The translations under genes and the position numbers were made by a program. Shown piece by piece: positions 8,524-18,045 of a stretch of 64,000 bases of DNA. Numbering within the stretch: position 1 is the stretch's first letter; each line of letters begins with the position of its first letter. Location of the stretch: NCBI RefSeq assembly GCF_010747415.1, contig NZ_JAAGNZ010000003.1:186001-250000 (forward strand). The letters are read 5' to 3'. This DNA comes from Spirosoma agri. Lineage in GTDB: Bacteria; Bacteroidota; Bacteroidia; Cytophagales; Spirosomataceae. Under the pieces are notes generated by a model that saw only the letters and a list, made by a program, of their open reading frames with translations, had not been told where the DNA came from and ran no database searches.

Positions 8524-9399
8524 TCAGAAAGTCCCTACATGCAGAAGTTCAAGCAGCACACCCGTCAACATCAACAAGCCGTCCAGATAGACGTAATAGC
8601 CGTATTCGGATGCATTGCTCACAATTCGTCGCGCCACAACCAGCAGGATAAGCATGGGCAGGCATACGCACAGAAGCGTCAGCGTATCCCAGCCAAGCGT
8701 GTACAGGCCAACAACCGTCAGACCGAAGCCGAAAGCGAGAATCCCGAAAAATAGCTTTACCTGCCGCCCGGTTAACCGCGACACAATCGTTAGCCATTTC
8801 GATTGCCGGTCTATATCCCGGTCACGATAATCGAAGCAAAGCGCAATGCTGTAAATCAGCAGGAACCGATTCAGCAGCCAGGCCCCTGCGAATACCCAGT
8901 TGATACGTACGGTTGACGTAGCCAGAAGCATAGGGAGGGCTACGGTTACATAGGCCCAGACCAGAGACAGATACGTGGTTTTTAAGACGGCAATCTGCCG
9001 CAGAGCGCGGAAAGGACGCCAGTTGATTTTGGGTGCTGTGTATAAAAATGTCAGCAGGATAACCGGTAGCAGATCGGTCAGGTAAGCGTTCAGCTGAGTC
9101 AGCAACCAGCCGCCAACCAATAAAGAGCCAATAAACAAGCCCAGCAACAACTGTTTATGCGTCTCAATCCAACGTTCCCGGTCAGTCCCTGCGGATGACA
9201 TATCGGTTAGGTACACATGGAGGCAATAGCTGCCTAGTGTACCAGCGAAAATGAAGGGCAAAAATAAGTCCGGCACCTGTAGGTGAAACAACGCCACGGT
9301 CGTCAGACACATCACCACTGCGCAGAGGGCAATGAAGCAATTACCAAAAACGACGAACTGAAAAACAGCGACCAGGCAACGACGCATTACTTGATACAT
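8524..9399 (-). CDS. UbiA-like prenyltransferase family membrane protein
   Basis: From the ATG at 9399 (MYQVMRRCLVAVFQFVVFG) the protein has 291 residues and eight or nine hydrophobic helices. The frame is open upstream to 9486, but that part overlaps a coding relic on the other strand. An Asp-rich motif CFDYRDRDIDRQ at about residue 200 and a weaker first motif YLTDMSSAGTDRE resemble the two Asp-rich motifs that bind prenyl diphosphate through magnesium in UbiA enzymes. The first motif lacks the usual NDxxD form, so catalysis is uncertain. Substrate unknown. It has no obvious pathway neighbours. Confidence 0.6.
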   Translation of the reverse strand: MYQVMRRCLVAVFQFVVFGNCFIALCAVVMCLTTVALFHLQVPDLFLPFIFAGTLGSYCLHVYLTDMSSAGTDRERWIETHKQLLLGLFIGSLLVGGWLLTQLNAYLTDLLPVILLTFLYTAPKINWRPFRALRQIAVLKTTYLSLVWAYVTVALPMLLATSTVRINWVFAGAWLLNRFLLIYSIALCFDYRDRDIDRQSKWLTIVSRLTGRQVKLFFGILAFGFGLTVVGLYTLGWDTLTLLCVCLPMLILLVVARRIVSNASEYGYYVYLDGLLMLTGVLLELLHVGTF

Positions 9400-10003
9400 A
9401 AGGCTATGAAGAAGCGAACGCCGATTTACTCCACCGTGATCTGCGTGAGACGTTCCAGCGGGTTCAATTCCGGAAGGCATATTCATTTACCGGTTTGCTG
9501 GATGAGTTGTTCGGCGCTGGTTTCCTAAAGCAAGCTAAAAAAATTCTGTAAGGCGTTTCGGCTTAAGCAGCCATATCCTATCGGGTGAACCCAGCACTGA
9601 TGGAGCTCACGTCATCAGCACCCAATTTACGCTCTACCATCAAGAAAATTTCCGCAACTCACCCTTTATTGTCCATGAGCAGTACGGTAAGTGCGAGAAA
9701 GAACTACCGTCCAAACCGATAAATGTACGGCAAAATCAGTGTTTTTGCTGAGGCTATAGTTTTGTGTATACCGATTGCCTCCCTCCTATTTGTTAATTCC
9801 AATCGTAGACTATAGATTTAGAGTTGTCTTACTGAAAAATGCGGCTCGAATTCATTAATTATCAAAACTTAAAAATAGCAAACAAAAGTGCGTTTATGTA
9901 ACCCTTTTCCTTTAACCAGACAAATCGATGACGATGCATTTATCGATTAACGTGTAGCGGACAATTACTTATTTTTTGCCTAAAGTCAGAGACTAATCCC
10001 ATA
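9400..10003. other. Intergenic region with a possible coding relic
   Basis: A plus-strand frame without a start (about 9402-9551) reads protein-like, including DLRETFQRVQFRKAYSF and GLLDELFGAGFLKQAKKIL then stop; it may be the tail of a lost gene. A second startless frame follows at about 9570-9750 (GEPSTDGAHVISTQFTLYHQ). I do not recognise either. From about 9780 the sequence is AT-rich and should hold the promoter of the gene at 10004. Confidence 0.35.
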
Positions 10004-10315
10004 ATGGACAGATCAATTAGCCAGCAGGCATTGGATGAATTGTACGATTACGTTAGCATGGGATTTGGCGCTGCCCGAGTACAGTATTCGCCGTTTCTGG
10101 CCACACAGGAAGAGTCTGACAAATTTTACAATCGCCTTTGGGAAACAGCCCGAGCGCTGGCCGTTTTTTACTCACAGAAAGGCGACAAACATCTATTGAC
10201 TACCCTCAATTCAAAACGCGGCAGTATTCCATTCCGGCACTTTGTCGTAACCAACGCGCCCTTATTCAAATACCTGATCGACGTTTACGAAGCGGACCAG
10301 GATAGGTTTCAGTAA
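10004..10315 (+). CDS. Hypothetical protein, 103 residues
   Basis: Not recognised. A soluble, mostly helical protein without signal peptide (LDELYDYVSMGFGAARVQYS; NRLWETARALAVFYSQKGDK). It has an ATG start after an AT-rich region and ends convergent to the LytTR regulator. Amino-acid composition is ordinary for a cytoplasmic protein, which supports a real gene. Confidence 0.6.
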   Translation: MDRSISQQALDELYDYVSMGFGAARVQYSPFLATQEESDKFYNRLWETARALAVFYSQKGDKHLLTTLNSKRGSIPFRHFVVTNAPLFKYLIDVYEADQDRFQ

Positions 10316-10453
10316 TGCGTTGCTGTCAGTAAAGTAAATAAGGACATCTGCGTACATACGTCGTGCGCAACATTCGAATTGGTTTCCTGGGCGTACCATC
10401 TTCGCAACGTTGGTACTATAGATCGTTTACGAGTAAAGTAGTTAGCAGGTTCG

Positions 10454-11197
10454 TTACGATTGCAGCCAGTTGATAAAGACCCGATAACGTGCTTTCGACA
10501 AAATAACTTCACGGGTTTGATTGCCAAGTTGCAGGAACAGGCAATATTTTCCATCCTGCCAGTAAGCAAAATGCTGGATCGTTTTTCGATGAATGATCTC
10601 CTTACGATTTACCCGAAAAAATTGTTGGGGATCCAATTGAGCGGTCAAATCTTCTAAGCTCTTGTTCAATTGATACGTTCGTTGTGGGTGTATGACATAA
10701 TACCGCCTTTCTTTCGTGAAAAAGTAAAGGCACTCTTCGGCTCGCAAGGTCATGCTGCCTCTGTCATTATACACTTTAAGCGTCGTCAGGTAGGACGTTG
10801 ATGGTTTTTCCGGAGGTATCCATTGCTTCTTATACCGCAACCGGCTTTCAATGGCCTTAATCAGATCGACACTCGCAACCGGTTTTGTCAAATAATCATC
10901 GGCTCCCAGGTTCATACCATGCCGCAGATCCAGCCGGTCTGATTTTGCCGTCAGAAAGATAAATGGCGTGTTGGTCAATGCAGGTGTTGACCGGACAATT
11001 TCCAGTACTTCATAACCATTCTGATTAGGCATCAGGATATCGCATATGATCAAATCAGGTGGTTCAAGTGCCGCCTGCGCTAATCCTTGCTGACCATCCA
11101 GCGCTGACATCACATGGTAACCATTGATACTGAGAAGTTCAGCTATATTCTCCCGCAGATTGTCCTCATCTTCAATCAAGAGTAATTTTGGCAGCAT
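10454..11197 (-). CDS. LytTR-type response regulator
   Basis: 247 residues. The N-terminal receiver domain (residues 1-120) has the acidic pocket (IEDED), phospho-acceptor Asp53 (LIICDILMP), the conserved Thr (FLTAK) and Lys (DDYLTKP). A linker leads to a C-terminal LytTR DNA-binding domain (about 140-247; YFFTKERRYYVIHPQRTYQL; FRVNRKEIIH). LytTR proteins bind direct repeats in promoters. The gene lies 138 bp downstream of the large PAS/GAF histidine kinase on the same strand, which is its likely partner. Its 3' end converges on the gene at 10004. Confidence 0.92.
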   Translation of the reverse strand: MLPKLLLIEDEDNLRENIAELLSINGYHVMSALDGQQGLAQAALEPPDLIICDILMPNQNGYEVLEIVRSTPALTNTPFIFLTAKSDRLDLRHGMNLGADDYLTKPVASVDLIKAIESRLRYKKQWIPPEKPSTSYLTTLKVYNDRGSMTLRAEECLYFFTKERRYYVIHPQRTYQLNKSLEDLTAQLDPQQFFRVNRKEIIHRKTIQHFAYWQDGKYCLFLQLGNQTREVILSKARYRVFINWLQS

Positions 11198-11335
11198 ATA
11201 GTCAAGTTTTTGGGTACGCTTGGTATAATTAGCGCGCTATAACAGCCTTTTCTGAGTTGTCACGACTCGGCGAATGACTGATCAAGTCGATAAGCGGCAC
11301 GATAAGAACCAGTCAAACAATGGCAGCAAAATACG

Positions 11336-14300
11336 TCAAACCATAATCGGCAGGATAACTCGAACAGTCGTGCCGACCCCCTCCTTACTATCGATAGTAA
11401 TACAGCCTTTCAGCAGGGTTACGTATTCCAGGCAGATCGCTAATCCAAGGCCGGTTCCCTGAATTGTGCCCGCGTTACGTGCCCTAAAAAACTTACCGTA
11501 CAAATTCGGAATGTCTTCCTTGGGAATGCCGATTCCGTCGTCGATGATATAAAAAGTAGCCGCTTTTTCGTCGAAAGTCAGGGTTAGCCGTGGATTTTTT
11601 GTCGAAAATTTGAAGGCATTGGCCAGAATATTTTTCAGGACATGACTAATTAGTTTTTTATCTGTCAGAACAGCTCGGGATCGACCCGTGACGTTGAATT
11701 TAATCGATCGCTTGTCCTGCCGATCGCAAAAAGTCGTCTCTATTATTTCTTTACTGAGTGCCTTCAAATCGATATACTCCCGATTAACTTTTACCTGCCC
11801 TTCTTCAATTTTGCTGATGGTAAGCGTATCCGAAATTAAGTCGTTTAATGAAAAAACTTCGCGGTATATTTTGTCGATATGTTGGTTGATGGACTCCGTT
11901 TTGGTGCCTTCGGGTATAGCGTTTACATAATATTTCAATAATTCCACGCTTGAGCTAATGGTGGCCAGTGGCGTTCTAAACTCATGGGAAGCGGTCGAAA
12001 TAAACTGCGATTTGAGGTAATTCAAACTGCGTTCTTTCTGCAACGATTCTTCCAGAATTAATTCTTTTTCAACAGACGACGTGCTATCAGTAGCCATACC
12101 AATCCGACGTTTCAGCAAGCCAGCTTCATCTTTCACGGTGAATATCCGGACATCCAGATAGCGAATGCTCCCATCCTGATGGCGAGCCCGAAACGAAAAG
12201 CCCAGATCCGGATCTCTGTGCATAAATGCATTCATTACTTTTGGGCGATCTTCTTCCAGAATGAAGTGTAAAAACAGATAGGGATTTTCGTAAAGTTTCT
12301 GAACCGGCTGGCCGCTAAAGCGCTCATAGGCTGAGTTCATGTAGATAAAACGCGGTTCGTCCAGGTCACGAATCCAAAAAATCTCATCTACATTTTCGGC
12401 AATATCGCGAAAACGTTGCTCGCTTTCCAGCACCGCTTCTTCGGCTTTTTTGCGTTCCGTAACATCAGTCAGCGTACCGGTCATGCCCGTGACTTCATTG
12501 TGTTCATCGACCGTAACCTGGGCAAATACGCTGATCCATCGATACCCTCCCCCCTTATGAACGTAGCGAACGATGTGCTGGCAGTACGCTTTCTGACGAC
12601 TCATCAGCAGTTCACACAGATGACGGTTCCGTTCCCGATCGTCGGGATAGACAAAATCCAGCGCTGGTTTTCCTATCGATTCGTCAACGCTGAACCCTGT
12701 TATCGACTGCCAGACCGGATTCAAATAGACCCAGGCCCCCGTGTAATCAATGTAAAAAACGATATCGTTCAAATGATCAACCAGCGACCGATAGCGCTGT
12801 TCGCTTTCTTTCAGGGCTGAGTCGGCCTGTTTTTTAGCGGTCTGGTCACTGACCACACCAATCATGCGGCTACTTTTACCGGCCTCGTTCTGTAACACCA
12901 ACCCGTCCGCCTTCATAAAATGAATGGACTTATCCGTCGGGAAGATTATGCGAAATTCAGCCTCGAAAGGCTGTTGATCCCGAATAATTTGCTTCACATT
13001 CTGATTGAAAAAGGTAAGATCCGCGGGATGAACCAGTTTGGCCAGCTCAGCGATCCGCTGAATCTTAATGGTGTCGGGTATACCGAACAGCGTATAAAAA
13101 TGCTCATCGACTACCAATTCATTCGTCTCCAGACCCCACTCCCAAACGCCGAGCTTACCCGCTATTGTCGCTAACTGAATACGCTGATTGGCCTGTTTTA
13201 ACTCTTCTTCAATGCGTTTCAGATAGGCAATATCGGTTACCAGATTTACGTAGCCGATCAGCTTCTCATCCTCGTTGTAAAGGCCGCTGATCGTGGTAAG
13301 AACGGGTATGTAGGTTTCCTGCTTAGTGCGGATCGTATACTCCTGCTGAATAAAACCAGATTTTGCCTTAGACGCACTCAAGTCAAACGCTGTGTCAGCG
13401 TGCAGGAGATCAGGTTTCGGCTGAAAAACGTCCGGCTGACCAATGAAACTGGGCGTAACTTTTCCCACTAATTCCTCCGCGCTGTAGCCTGACATCGCTT
13501 CGAGCGCAGGATTCACGAGCTGAATAATGCCTTCGGTGTCCGTTGCCGAAATACCCAAGCCCGCATGCTTCAGGATGGCCCGCTGCATGGCCGAAAGCTC
13601 CTGAATTTGGGTCGTACGATCGGCCACCCGTTTTTCCAGGTCAGCGTTGGTTTGCCGAAGTTGGTCTTCGATCTGTTTGAGGTGTGTAATATCCTTGGCG
13701 GTCAACAGAATGGTGTCCCCCACCCGAACCAGCGAGTAATCGATCCAATAATCACCGCTCGGAAAGTTAACCAGTTGTTGAAAGTGCGCGGTTTCGCCCG
13801 TTTCCAATACATGGACGATTCTATCAAAAAAGCCGTTGGTCACTACATGCGGAAATAAGCTGGTCAGCGGCTCACCCGCCATTTCCGAGTGTTTATACCC
13901 CGTAATGTGTTCGTTTTCGGGATTGGCCAGCAAGTAAGTAAAGTCAACGATTTGGCTATTCTGTCGGACTGGCTGCAAGAGACCCAGACCGACAGACACG
14001 TTCGTAATAACCGCCTGTAAAAGCTGGTTATTTTCGTTGAGCTTGGCCGCCTGACTGGCCAGCCGCTGATTAACATCTTCCTGAAACAATAGTATCGACA
14101 ATTGCCCCGCGACTTCATGTGCGATCAGTACGTGCTCCTGCGTAAAAAAATCCGGCGCTTTGTCGAGCAGAACCAGCAGACCAATATAGTGCTGATGGGC
14201 AAACAGCGGAACGGCCAGAAAGGAACGGTGGCCCCACTGGTAGGGATTCAGACCCGTGGGTAAGCCGTAAGTATCCGCCTGTAACTGGTTGATCAAGATC

Positions 14301-15490
14301 TCCTGACCCTGCGTAAATTTTCGATTATAAAGGAAGTCGGCCGAGAATTGAATATCTGTCCAGGTTTCCCGCTTACCCCTGCGCATCGGATTTTGCGTAT
14401 AGGCTAACTGCCCTTTCTGGTCGACGCGAAATACCGCCCCGACCTCACAGGGAATCATGTTATAAATGTGTTTTAAGGCTACGTGATCGGCTTGCTCATC
14501 CGACAGGTGACTATTTAGCAGCACGTTGCTGATGCGGTTTACCCCTTCGAGCCGCTTATTGACCCGTTGCAGTTCCAGTTCGCGATTTACCCGGCTAGTG
14601 ACCGTTATCACCAGCCCAGCAAACGTGTTCAATAGGTCAATATCATTTTTATCCCAGTTTCGCTGCTGCCGGACAACATCGAAACCGACGAAACCGACCA
14701 GCTTTTTATCGAAAATCATGGGGACGACCAGCAGTGATTGAATACCCTGTGCCGCCAGGCTTTTCCGTTCGCTGGCTGCCTCATCGGGTAAATCAGCGAG
14801 TGATCTCACCAAAATGGTTTCTTCGTCGACCAGTTTCTGATGCCACCAGGGGAAACCATGCGTCAGCCTGTTCTGAAAACGTGCCTGTGTCGCTTCGATA
14901 CCCTCTGCGCACCATTCATGCGTACAGCTCATCGACATTTCGTCTGCCGAGTAGCTGAAAATATAAGCCCGATCAGCCATGTTGAACCTACCGATCTGAG
15001 CCAGTGAGTCAACAACACACGTATCCAGTTCGTGAGAGGCTATGTTGCTGAACTGATTCGATATGCCGGCAATGATACTTTCCAGTTCCAGTCGGCGCTG
15101 TAGATTATCTTTATAGCGTTTATTGGGTGTATTGTTTTGCAGGTAGATCGTGCATCCTGTCTCATTTCGGTAAATCGAACTATCTATCCAATAGCCCATC
15201 ACCTGTTCATACGACTCATTTCTGTACGAGACGCCTGTCTTAAGCACATCACGAACGGGCTTGAGTAACGTTTTCAGGAAAGGGATGTCCGTAAGCAGCA
15301 GCGTCTCGCCAGGTTCGCAGGGAATGGCAAGCAGCGAACACGCGAAAGGATTGCAGTACGTAATGTCAAAATTCAGCATAGAGCCGGTTCCAGTCTGTGC
15401 CGAAGCACACACGACAATGCCAACCGGTAGGTCCGGAAACAAGTCAATATCCAGATTGGCTTTCATCGTATCACTCTCTCTTTTTTTCAC
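11336..15490 (-). CDS. Large multi-PAS/GAF sensor histidine kinase
   Basis: 1384 residues, no membrane segment, so a cytoplasmic sensor. In order: a degenerate N-terminal PAS-like region (about 10-110), GAF (about 145-305), GAF (about 320-475), PAS (about 485-610), a coiled coil, four more PAS/PAC units (about 640-1150, with PAC ends such as IGYVNLVTDIAYLKRIEEEL), HisKA with His1169 in STASHEFRTPLATISSSVEL, and HATPase_c (N box NAFKFS, G1 DDGIGIP, G2 GTGLGLAI). It should autophosphorylate on His1169 and pass phosphate to the LytTR regulator downstream. Residues 1 and 9 are both possible starts. The number of input domains points to integration of several small-molecule or redox signals. Confidence 0.92.
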   Translation of the reverse strand: MKKRESDTMKANLDIDLFPDLPVGIVVCASAQTGTGSMLNFDITYCNPFACSLLAIPCEPGETLLLTDIPFLKTLLKPVRDVLKTGVSYRNESYEQVMGYWIDSSIYRNETGCTIYLQNNTPNKRYKDNLQRRLELESIIAGISNQFSNIASHELDTCVVDSLAQIGRFNMADRAYIFSYSADEMSMSCTHEWCAEGIEATQARFQNRLTHGFPWWHQKLVDEETILVRSLADLPDEAASERKSLAAQGIQSLLVVPMIFDKKLVGFVGFDVVRQQRNWDKNDIDLLNTFAGLVITVTSRVNRELELQRVNKRLEGVNRISNVLLNSHLSDEQADHVALKHIYNMIPCEVGAVFRVDQKGQLAYTQNPMRRGKRETWTDIQFSADFLYNRKFTQGQEILINQLQADTYGLPTGLNPYQWGHRSFLAVPLFAHQHYIGLLVLLDKAPDFFTQEHVLIAHEVAGQLSILLFQEDVNQRLASQAAKLNENNQLLQAVITNVSVGLGLLQPVRQNSQIVDFTYLLANPENEHITGYKHSEMAGEPLTSLFPHVVTNGFFDRIVHVLETGETAHFQQLVNFPSGDYWIDYSLVRVGDTILLTAKDITHLKQIEDQLRQTNADLEKRVADRTTQIQELSAMQRAILKHAGLGISATDTEGIIQLVNPALEAMSGYSAEELVGKVTPSFIGQPDVFQPKPDLLHADTAFDLSASKAKSGFIQQEYTIRTKQETYIPVLTTISGLYNEDEKLIGYVNLVTDIAYLKRIEEELKQANQRIQLATIAGKLGVWEWGLETNELVVDEHFYTLFGIPDTIKIQRIAELAKLVHPADLTFFNQNVKQIIRDQQPFEAEFRIIFPTDKSIHFMKADGLVLQNEAGKSSRMIGVVSDQTAKKQADSALKESEQRYRSLVDHLNDIVFYIDYTGAWVYLNPVWQSITGFSVDESIGKPALDFVYPDDRERNRHLCELLMSRQKAYCQHIVRYVHKGGGYRWISVFAQVTVDEHNEVTGMTGTLTDVTERKKAEEAVLESEQRFRDIAENVDEIFWIRDLDEPRFIYMNSAYERFSGQPVQKLYENPYLFLHFILEEDRPKVMNAFMHRDPDLGFSFRARHQDGSIRYLDVRIFTVKDEAGLLKRRIGMATDSTSSVEKELILEESLQKERSLNYLKSQFISTASHEFRTPLATISSSVELLKYYVNAIPEGTKTESINQHIDKIYREVFSLNDLISDTLTISKIEEGQVKVNREYIDLKALSKEIIETTFCDRQDKRSIKFNVTGRSRAVLTDKKLISHVLKNILANAFKFSTKNPRLTLTFDEKAATFYIIDDGIGIPKEDIPNLYGKFFRARNAGTIQGTGLGLAICLEYVTLLKGCITIDSKEGVGTTVRVILPIMV

Positions 15491-15920
15491 AGATAACCGG
15501 TAGTAATCTATTTCTATACGATAAAGAAGTAGTCAACAAGGTATCACTCTTAGACCGAATCGCTTATACCGGTTACAAAAAAATAGCAACTTATTTGGTT
15601 CTTCAATCAACAAGCGTAGGGCTTGTCGTCTACATTTACCTATATTGGGTTTATTCAGACTGGTAATTTAGTTAGTAAAAGCTGTTTTACGGTTAATTCG
15701 TATCCGCATTAGGAATTTGCCGTGTAAGTTGACCGGATACATAGTTATATAGTACAGAAACAGTATAACTAAGGTAGTATAAACTTTCAACCACATACAA
15801 AATAGTTAGTATTATTATTTCGCCCCAACTACTCGTTATATATTTCGTCATCAATTTGGTAATTGGCGCACAGGTTACTTTTACTAGTTCATTCTACACC
15901 TTCTTTCAACTTGATGGCTC
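15491..15920. other. AT-rich divergent promoter region
   Basis: This region lies between two divergent sensory genes (kinase leftward, PAS protein rightward) and is visibly AT-rich (many TAGTATAA- and TTAGTTAG-like runs). It must hold both promoters. No coding frame is convincing; a plus-strand frame at 15397-15666 mostly overlaps the kinase gene. Confidence 0.45.
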
Positions 15921-17495
15921 ATGTCAAACAACATAAACCGCTCTGCTCACAATGTGGCATCCTCCAATGAGTTTGCTTCATTCGCTCTACAGTCTGCGGG
16001 GATCGGAGCCTGGGAATTCGACCCTGTTACCCAGCTCGTGCGCTGGGATAAACGCTGTCAGGAATTATATGGCATTTCCAGTCAGGATGTCGTTCTCTAC
16101 GAGCACACGTTGGGCGGTGTTCATCCAGACGACCGATCGATGGTCGAGCAGGCCCGACAGTGGGCGTCAGACACACGGTCAGGCGGTCAATATGATATTC
16201 GCTTCCGCACGATTGCAGCCGATACAGGTCAGCTTCGCTGGATACGTTGCCAGGGGAGAGCCTATTTCAGCCCCTTGGGCGAGGTGTATCGGTTTGTGGG
16301 TATTGCCCAGGACGTTACCCAGGAACAGCCGACCCGCCAGCAACTGGCCGAGTCCGATGGATTAAATAAACTGACCACAGCCCTGTCCGGAACGGGCGTC
16401 TATCGGCTGGATTTGCTCACCGATGAGCTGGTTCATTCCTCAACGTTTGCCTACAGGGTATGTGGCAATGCCAATGCCAAACTGAGTCGGATAGAATTCT
16501 TGCTTGCTCTCCATCCGCAGGATGAGCTATTGCGGCAGGCGGCTCTTGAGCAGGCAACCCGCACGGGTGTACTCGTGTACGAACCCCGGTTCATCTGGCC
16601 GGATGGTACAATTTATCATACCAGAATCGTTGGCGTGATGCATCGCGATGAAACGGGTAAACCCCTATTTATCGTCGGGCTCGTGGAAGAGCTTACGCAG
16701 TACACAATCAGCCCCGCTTCGTTATCAACCACTGAACTTGGCTTTAAGGCGCTGATCAGTGCGTCGCCGGTAGCCATGGGTGTTTTTCAGGGGCAGAATC
16801 TGGTTGTTGAAACCGCCAACGAAGCCATGTACAGCCTCCTGGAATGTGACCGTGAGATCATTGGCAAGCCTCTGCTGGCGGCTCTACCCACCTTACGTGA
16901 TCAGTCGTTTGCCGTGTTGCTCCAGCGAGCCTATACTTCCGGCGAAATGGTCACCAGCAGTCATCAGTTAGTCTCCTTCTGGCAGCAGGGTCAGCTCATC
17001 AACCGGCACTATACCTTTTTCTTTACCCCCCTCTGGGACTCCTACCGAAACCTCTACGCCATACTGGCCACGGCCCTCGATGTCAGCGACCAGTTCATTG
17101 CCCAAAAACGACTGGAGGTGAGCGATGCCCGCTTTCGAACTATAATTGAACAAGCCCCCATGGCCATTGGTCTGCTTAAAGGCCGGGCAATGCTGGTTGA
17201 AGTAGGCAATGCCAAATTGTTTGAGGCATGGGGAAAAACAAAAGCGGTTCTTGGCCTTCCGATTCGGGAAGCGTTGCCCGAAATTGAAGAGCAGGGTTTC
17301 CTGGAATTGATGGACAATGTGTTCAATACAGGGAAGCCCTACTTCGGCCATAGTATGAGCGTTCAACTAGTGCGCAAGAAAAAGCCGGAAGTCGTTTACT
17401 TTGATTTCGTTTACACGCCCCTGCGCGATACATCGGGTGCCATAACGGGTATCATGCTCATGGCCACTGAGTTGCCTCAGCCCATATCGACGTAA
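15921..17495 (+). CDS. PAS-only sensory protein without output domain
   Basis: 524 residues made of four PAS-type units: residues 15-140 (SAGIGAWEFDPVTQLVRWDK; RFRTIAADTGQLRWIRCQGR), 145-250, 270-385 (ISASPVAMGVFQGQNLVVET) and 400-520 (IIEQAPMAIGLLKGRAMLVE). No HisKA, HATPase, GGDEF or DNA-binding domain follows; the stop comes directly after the last PAC segment. The first unit is closely related to the N-terminus of the kinase at 20155-22239 (GIGTWELDFDQWLIKWDDQC). It may be a sensory partner for another kinase, or a kinase that lost its catalytic half. The downstream sequence shows no kinase remnant that I could see. Confidence 0.8.
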   Translation: MSNNINRSAHNVASSNEFASFALQSAGIGAWEFDPVTQLVRWDKRCQELYGISSQDVVLYEHTLGGVHPDDRSMVEQARQWASDTRSGGQYDIRFRTIAADTGQLRWIRCQGRAYFSPLGEVYRFVGIAQDVTQEQPTRQQLAESDGLNKLTTALSGTGVYRLDLLTDELVHSSTFAYRVCGNANAKLSRIEFLLALHPQDELLRQAALEQATRTGVLVYEPRFIWPDGTIYHTRIVGVMHRDETGKPLFIVGLVEELTQYTISPASLSTTELGFKALISASPVAMGVFQGQNLVVETANEAMYSLLECDREIIGKPLLAALPTLRDQSFAVLLQRAYTSGEMVTSSHQLVSFWQQGQLINRHYTFFFTPLWDSYRNLYAILATALDVSDQFIAQKRLEVSDARFRTIIEQAPMAIGLLKGRAMLVEVGNAKLFEAWGKTKAVLGLPIREALPEIEEQGFLELMDNVFNTGKPYFGHSMSVQLVRKKKPEVVYFDFVYTPLRDTSGAITGIMLMATELPQPIST

Positions 17496-18039
17496 CGGCC
17501 TGTATACTCGAATCAACCACGGTTCTGTATAAACTATACATAGAGCCGACTGCGAACAAACTCAATGGTTCGTCGCGTCAATAGAAACAGTGTTACAAAA
17601 GTCGGAGATCCTACGCATCTGAATAATACGCGTACATCAGAAAGTTGTAGTGAGTAAGCAACCGTTCCGAGCAGCTACTGCCGATTCGGGTTAAAGATCG
17701 ATTAGATATAGTCCATAGCCCCGGTTCTTTTGTTATTCGTATACTGACCAACTTTCCATGATCCGGTCGTCGATCTACTAGTCTTAGCGGCATCAGTATC
17801 GCTGGCAGTTGTGCGGTAAGCCATTGACACGGTTCTGATTTCAGTCGCTTTACTCGCGAGGTTATTGGTACGCTTACCTATTACTCCTGCAGTCTGACGA
17901 CCGTTTTTACACATTGGAAATTCCTCCGCTACCGAGTCAAAGCCTGAGAGTCCATCCAACCCCGTGTTTCCCGCCTTTGATACCGTGGGGGCTAAATACA
18001 AGAACCCTATGCTGGCCTAGCCACCCGAGGCACTTACGG
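17496..18039. other. Intergenic region before the FdhF pseudogene
   Basis: No supported gene. A minus-strand frame at 17702-18001 (99 codons, Ser/Thr-rich) has no recognisable motif. The region probably contains the decayed 5' part and promoter of the adjacent oxidoreductase pseudogene. Confidence 0.35.
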
Positions 18040-18045
18040 GCCTGA

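Noticed and set aside
17702..18001. A 99-codon minus-strand frame rich in Ser and Thr
   Set aside because: No recognisable motif, and it lies where the decayed 5' part of the oxidoreductase on the other strand is expected.
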